Shown piece by piece: positions 3,436 to 6,086 of a DNA stretch of 6,086 nucleotides. Location: positions 1-6,086 of the forward strand of contig JAQGHH010000620.1 in assembly GCA_028288945.1 (NCBI GenBank), written 5' to 3'. The position numbers and the translations under genes were made by a program. Source of the stretch: Phycisphaerales bacterium. GTDB lineage: Bacteria; Planctomycetota; Phycisphaerae; Tepidisphaerales; Tepidisphaeraceae. The notes under the pieces were generated by a model. It had not been told where the DNA came from and ran no database searches. It worked only from the letters and a program-made list of their open reading frames with translations. Numbering within the stretch: position 1 is the stretch's first letter; every line of letters starts with the position of its first letter.

Positions 3436-6086
3436 TCATGCCGATTCATACGGCTCTTTGTCCCGGCCACGCTTCATCGCCTCCCGCAGAATTTTCAACA
3501 CTTCGATAATCGTCACCGGCGTCAGTGCCAGGATCAGTACCAGCGGCCATTCCCACGTCAGCCAGCTCACGTGAAACACCCCGCGCAGGAACGGCAGGAA
3601 AACGGCCAACTGGATCAATCCCGATATCGCGATCGCCCCCAGCAGATACGGGTTGGTCATGATCCCCAGCTTCGGCAGCGTGTACCGCTGGCTGCGGCAG
3701 GCGAAGGAATAGAACAGCTGCGAATAAGACAAAATACAAAATGCAACCGTTCGGGCCGCGCGAAGGTTGTTCGGATTGCCGCGATAAACCATCGCGAACC
3801 CCGCGATCGTCACGCCCGCGATCAGCGTCCCGTGGAACAGCATGAGCAGCCCGCGCGAAAGCGTAATCACGCCCTCCCGCGGCGGGCGCGGGCGGCGCTC
3901 CATCACGTCAGGCTCCGGCCGCTCGATCCCCAGCGCCAGCGCCGGCAACGCGTCCGTCACCAGGTTCACCCACAGAATCTGAATCGCCACCAGCGGCGCG
4001 GGCCAGCCGACGAGCGCGCCGACGAACATCACCAGCACCTCGCCCGTGTTGCAACTGAGCAGGTAATGGATGAATTTCTGAATGTCGTCAAAAATCCCGC
4101 GGCCTTCTTCGACCGCCGCGACGATCGAGGCGAAATTGTCGTCCGTCAGCACCATGTCCGCCGCTTCGCGGGTCACGTCCGTGCCGGCGCGGCCCATCGC
4201 GATCCCGATGTCGGCGGACTTTACCGCGGGCGCATCGTTCACCCCGTCGCCGGTCATCGCGACGACGTGCCCCTTGCGCTGCCAGGCGCGGACGACCCGC
4301 AGCTTGTGCTCCGCGGTAACGCGGGCGTAAACGGGCGTCTGCTCAATGACGCTCGCCAGCGCGTCGTCGTCCAGTTCGTCGAGCCTTTTGCCGGTGAGGG
4401 CCGCGTCCGAATCTTTGGCGATTCCAAGGTCGCGCGCGACCGCGAGGGCCGTCGCGGGGTGATCTCCGGTGATCATGATCGGGCGGATGCCGGCGCGATG
4501 GCATTTCTCGACCGCCGGCCGGGCCTCGTCACGCGGCGGGTCGAACAGCCCCGCGAGCCCGCTGAACACCAGCTCACATTCCAGGCAATCCTGCGGCCAA
4601 ACGCCCGGCATGTCACGATAAGCCAGCCCGAGCACGCGCAGCGCGCGGACGGCCATGTCGGAATTGGCCGCGAGGATTTCGCCGCGCCGCCGTTGGGTGA
4701 GCGGCACGATCGCGCCGCCGCGGCGTTCGAAGGTGCAGCGGGCGAGCAAGACCTCCGGCGCGCCTTTGGTGTAGGCGATTCCGTGCCCCCCGGCCCCGCG
4801 CGCGACGACGGTCATTAGCTTGCGGTCGGAGTCGAAGGGGAGCTCGTAGAGCAGGTCATGCTCGCGGTTGGCGGTGGCGATTCCGGCTTTGAGTGCCGCG
4901 ACCATCAATGCGCCTTCGGTCGGGTCGCCCGTGAGGGTCCAACTTTCTCCTTCGCCGGGCGCGGGCGGGGCCAGGTGGGCGTAATTGCACCACGCGCCGA
5001 TCGTCAGGGCCTGAAGCAAGTCGGCGTCGAGGGAAAACGTGGCACGGGCGGCCCGCCCGTGTTCCGTGTCCTCCGACTCGGTATGGTGCAATTCCTGCGA
5101 GGAATGCATAGCCAACACGGGCGGGCCGCCCGTGCCACGGTCCATCTCCCTCTCGCCAGCGGAGTCCGCGACTTTTCGAAAGCTTCCCTCCGGCACATAT
5201 CCAGCTCCGCTTACCTCATAGCATTCGCCGCCGGCGTACATTTCGCGCGTGGTCATTTCGTTGCGCGTGAGGGTGCCGGTTTTGTCTGAGCAGATGACGG
5301 TGACCGACCCGAGCGTTTCCACGCTCGGCAGCTTTCGCACGAGGGCATGGCGCTTCACCATTCGCTGAAGGCCCAGCGCCAGCGCGATGGTCACGACCGC
5401 TGGCAGCCCTTCCGGCACCGCGGCCACCGCAAGGCTGACGGCCAACAGGAATGCGTCGTGGAATTTGCTCCCCCGCAGGACTTGAAGCACGAAGATCACC
5501 GCGACGATCGCGAGGCACGATGCCGCGATGACTTTTCCCAGTTCGGCCAATCGCCTTTGCAGCGGCGTCGGCTCGGCGTCCTCGTGCCCCAGCATGCCGG
5601 CGATCTTCCCCAATTCCGTCTGCATGCCCGTTGCGACGACCACCGCGGACCCTTTACCGGCCGTCGCGAGCGTGCCCATGTAGGCCATGTTGCTGCGCTC
5701 GGCCAGCGCGGTAGTCGCGTCGAGCACGGCGGCGGGGTCTTTGTCCACCGGCGCCGATTCCCCCGTCAGAGTCGATTCCTGCACGCGCAGACCGGACGCG
5801 TGAATGAGCCGCACGTCGGCGGGGATGAAGTCGCCGGCCTCGAGTTCGACACGGTCGCCGGGCAATAGCTCTTCCGCCGGGATCGTCTGCACGGCTCCAT
5901 CCCGCACCACCTTCGCGTGGGGCGAGGACATTTTCCGCAGCGCCGCCAGGGCCTTGCCGGCCTTCTCTTCCTGAAGGAACCCGAGCACGCCGTTAAGGAG
6001 AACGATCGCGACGATGGCGATCGTGTCGGTCCATTCCTTCATGAAGCCGGAGATGATCGCGGCGAGGATGAGGATCCAGATGATGA
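3436..6086 (-). CDS. P-type cation ATPase, Ca2+-type (P2A, SERCA/PMR1-like), 5'-partial
   Basis: The frame is open to the window end, so about 55-80 N-terminal residues (cation-ATPase N-domain and part of M1) are missing. The Met at 6042 is internal: codons above it encode IIWILILAAIISGF, the end of M1. Numbering from that Met: M2 ~5-25; actuator loop TLTGES at 91-96; M3 ~171-190; M4 with PEGLP at 210-214; phosphorylation site SDKTGT with Asp253; nucleotide-domain KGAPE at 426-430; TGDHPAT at 525-531; hinge TGDGVNDAP at 597-605; M5 with Asn665 and Glu668; M6 with Asn693, Thr696 and Asp697; M7-M10 to residue ~852. The M4-M6 residues match SERCA calcium ligands, so ATP-driven Ca2+ export across the cytoplasmic membrane is most likely; Mn2+ or other cations are possible. 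Gln775 stands where SERCA has Glu908. Residues 302-335 come from an in-frame palindromic repeat. Confidence 0.93.
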   Translation of the reverse strand, partial: IIWILILAAIISGFMKEWTDTIAIVAIVLLNGVLGFLQEEKAGKALAALRKMSSPHAKVVRDGAVQTIPAEELLPGDRVELEAGDFIPADVRLIHASGLRVQESTLTGESAPVDKDPAAVLDATTALAERSNMAYMGTLATAGKGSAVVVATGMQTELGKIAGMLGHEDAEPTPLQRRLAELGKVIAASCLAIVAVIFVLQVLRGSKFHDAFLLAVSLAVAAVPEGLPAVVTIALALGLQRMVKRHALVRKLPSVETLGSVTVICSDKTGTLTRNEMTTREMYAGGECYEVSGAGYVPEGSFRKVADSAGEREMDRGTGGPPVLAMHSSQELHHTESEDTEHGRAARATFSLDADLLQALTIGAWCNYAHLAPPAPGEGESWTLTGDPTEGALMVAALKAGIATANREHDLLYELPFDSDRKLMTVVARGAGGHGIAYTKGAPEVLLARCTFERRGGAIVPLTQRRRGEILAANSDMAVRALRVLGLAYRDMPGVWPQDCLECELVFSGLAGLFDPPRDEARPAVEKCHRAGIRPIMITGDHPATALAVARDLGIAKDSDAALTGKRLDELDDDALASVIEQTPVYARVTAEHKLRVVRAWQRKGHVVAMTGDGVNDAPAVKSADIGIAMGRAGTDVTREAADMVLTDDNFASIVAAVEEGRGIFDDIQKFIHYLLSCNTGEVLVMFVGALVGWPAPLVAIQILWVNLVTDALPALALGIERPEPDVMERRPRPPREGVITLSRGLLMLFHGTLIAGVTIAGFAMVYRGNPNNLRAARTVAFCILSYSQLFYSFACRSQRYTLPKLGIMTNPYLLGAIAISGLIQLAVFLPFLRGVFHVSWLTWEWPLVLILALTPVTIIEVLKILREAMKRGRDKEPYESA
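5038..5139. repeat. 102-bp palindromic element inserted in frame in the ATPase gene
   Basis: Perfect 26-bp inverted arms (5038-5063 and 5114-5139) flank a 50-bp spacer, which holds a small hairpin ATTCC-TGCGA-GGAAT (5091-5105). The whole element is exactly 34 codons (ATPase residues 302-335, counted from Met at 6042) and contains no stop in the ATPase frame. The arms encode RGTGGPPV at the start and HGRAARAT at the end of the inserted peptide. It lies between residues of the early nucleotide-binding domain (GYVPEGSF, 281-288) and the next conserved block (DLLQALTIGAWCN, 341-353), where P2A pumps vary in length. No flanking target duplication is evident. Confidence 0.92.

Noticed and set aside
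2196..3509. Long plus-strand open frame of 437 codons opposite the panE-like gene
   Set aside because: It is antisense to a protein with clear ketopantoate reductase motifs, its product is Arg/Pro/His-rich with no recognisable domain, and its ends are made of the inverted repeats.
3316..4818. Plus-strand open frame of 500 codons opposite the ATPase C-terminal half
   Set aside because: It is a high-GC shadow of the ATPase frame, very rich in Arg, Gln, His and Pro, and begins inside the palindromic repeat.
5038..5139. Insertion sequence remnant or ATPase pseudogene
   Set aside because: No transposase coding or target duplication is present, and the ATPase frame with all catalytic motifs continues intact on both sides.
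6040..6042. ATG at 6042 as the ATPase start
   Set aside because: The frame stays open to the window edge and the upstream codons encode hydrophobic M1 residues expected in this family, so the gene is truncated by the window.

Overview
This 6.1-kb window is GC-rich chromosomal DNA carrying four protein genes, all on the minus strand. Read in transcription order (high to low coordinates) they are: a P-type Ca2+-type cation ATPase whose N-terminus lies beyond the window end; a ketopantoate-reductase-family protein (PanE/ApbA); an 'alternative GlmU'-type sugar nucleotidyltransferase/left-handed beta-helix protein; and a sugar phosphate isomerase/epimerase-type TIM-barrel protein whose C-terminus runs off the window start. 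The high GC, the alternative GlmU family and the kinds of dispersed repeats suggest a planctomycete or a relative. That is inference, because no rRNA or other taxonomic marker is present.

Layout: 1-700 isomerase (partial); 701-807 gap with two different heptanucleotide tandem arrays and a possible promoter; 808-2058 GlmU-like gene; 2059-2243 gap dominated by a 40-bp-arm inverted repeat that is itself built of 7-bp units; 2244-3182 panE-like gene; 3183-3435 gap packed with nested palindromes; 3436-6086 ATPase (partial). The genes do not form an obvious pathway. The gaps of 107, 185 and 253 bp, each occupied by a strong inverted or tandem repeat, argue against one tight operon. No mobile-element proteins, RNA genes or CRISPR arrays were seen.

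The most interesting signal is the repeat content. The three gaps each hold different repeat types. One further palindromic element of 102 bp (perfect 26-bp arms, 5038-5139) sits inside the ATPase coding region. It is exactly 34 codons long, introduces no stop, and adds a peptide to the nucleotide-binding domain between well-conserved ATPase segments. This resembles the in-frame palindromic elements known from Rickettsia. The proteins themselves belong to recognisable families; I see no evidence for a new multi-gene system.
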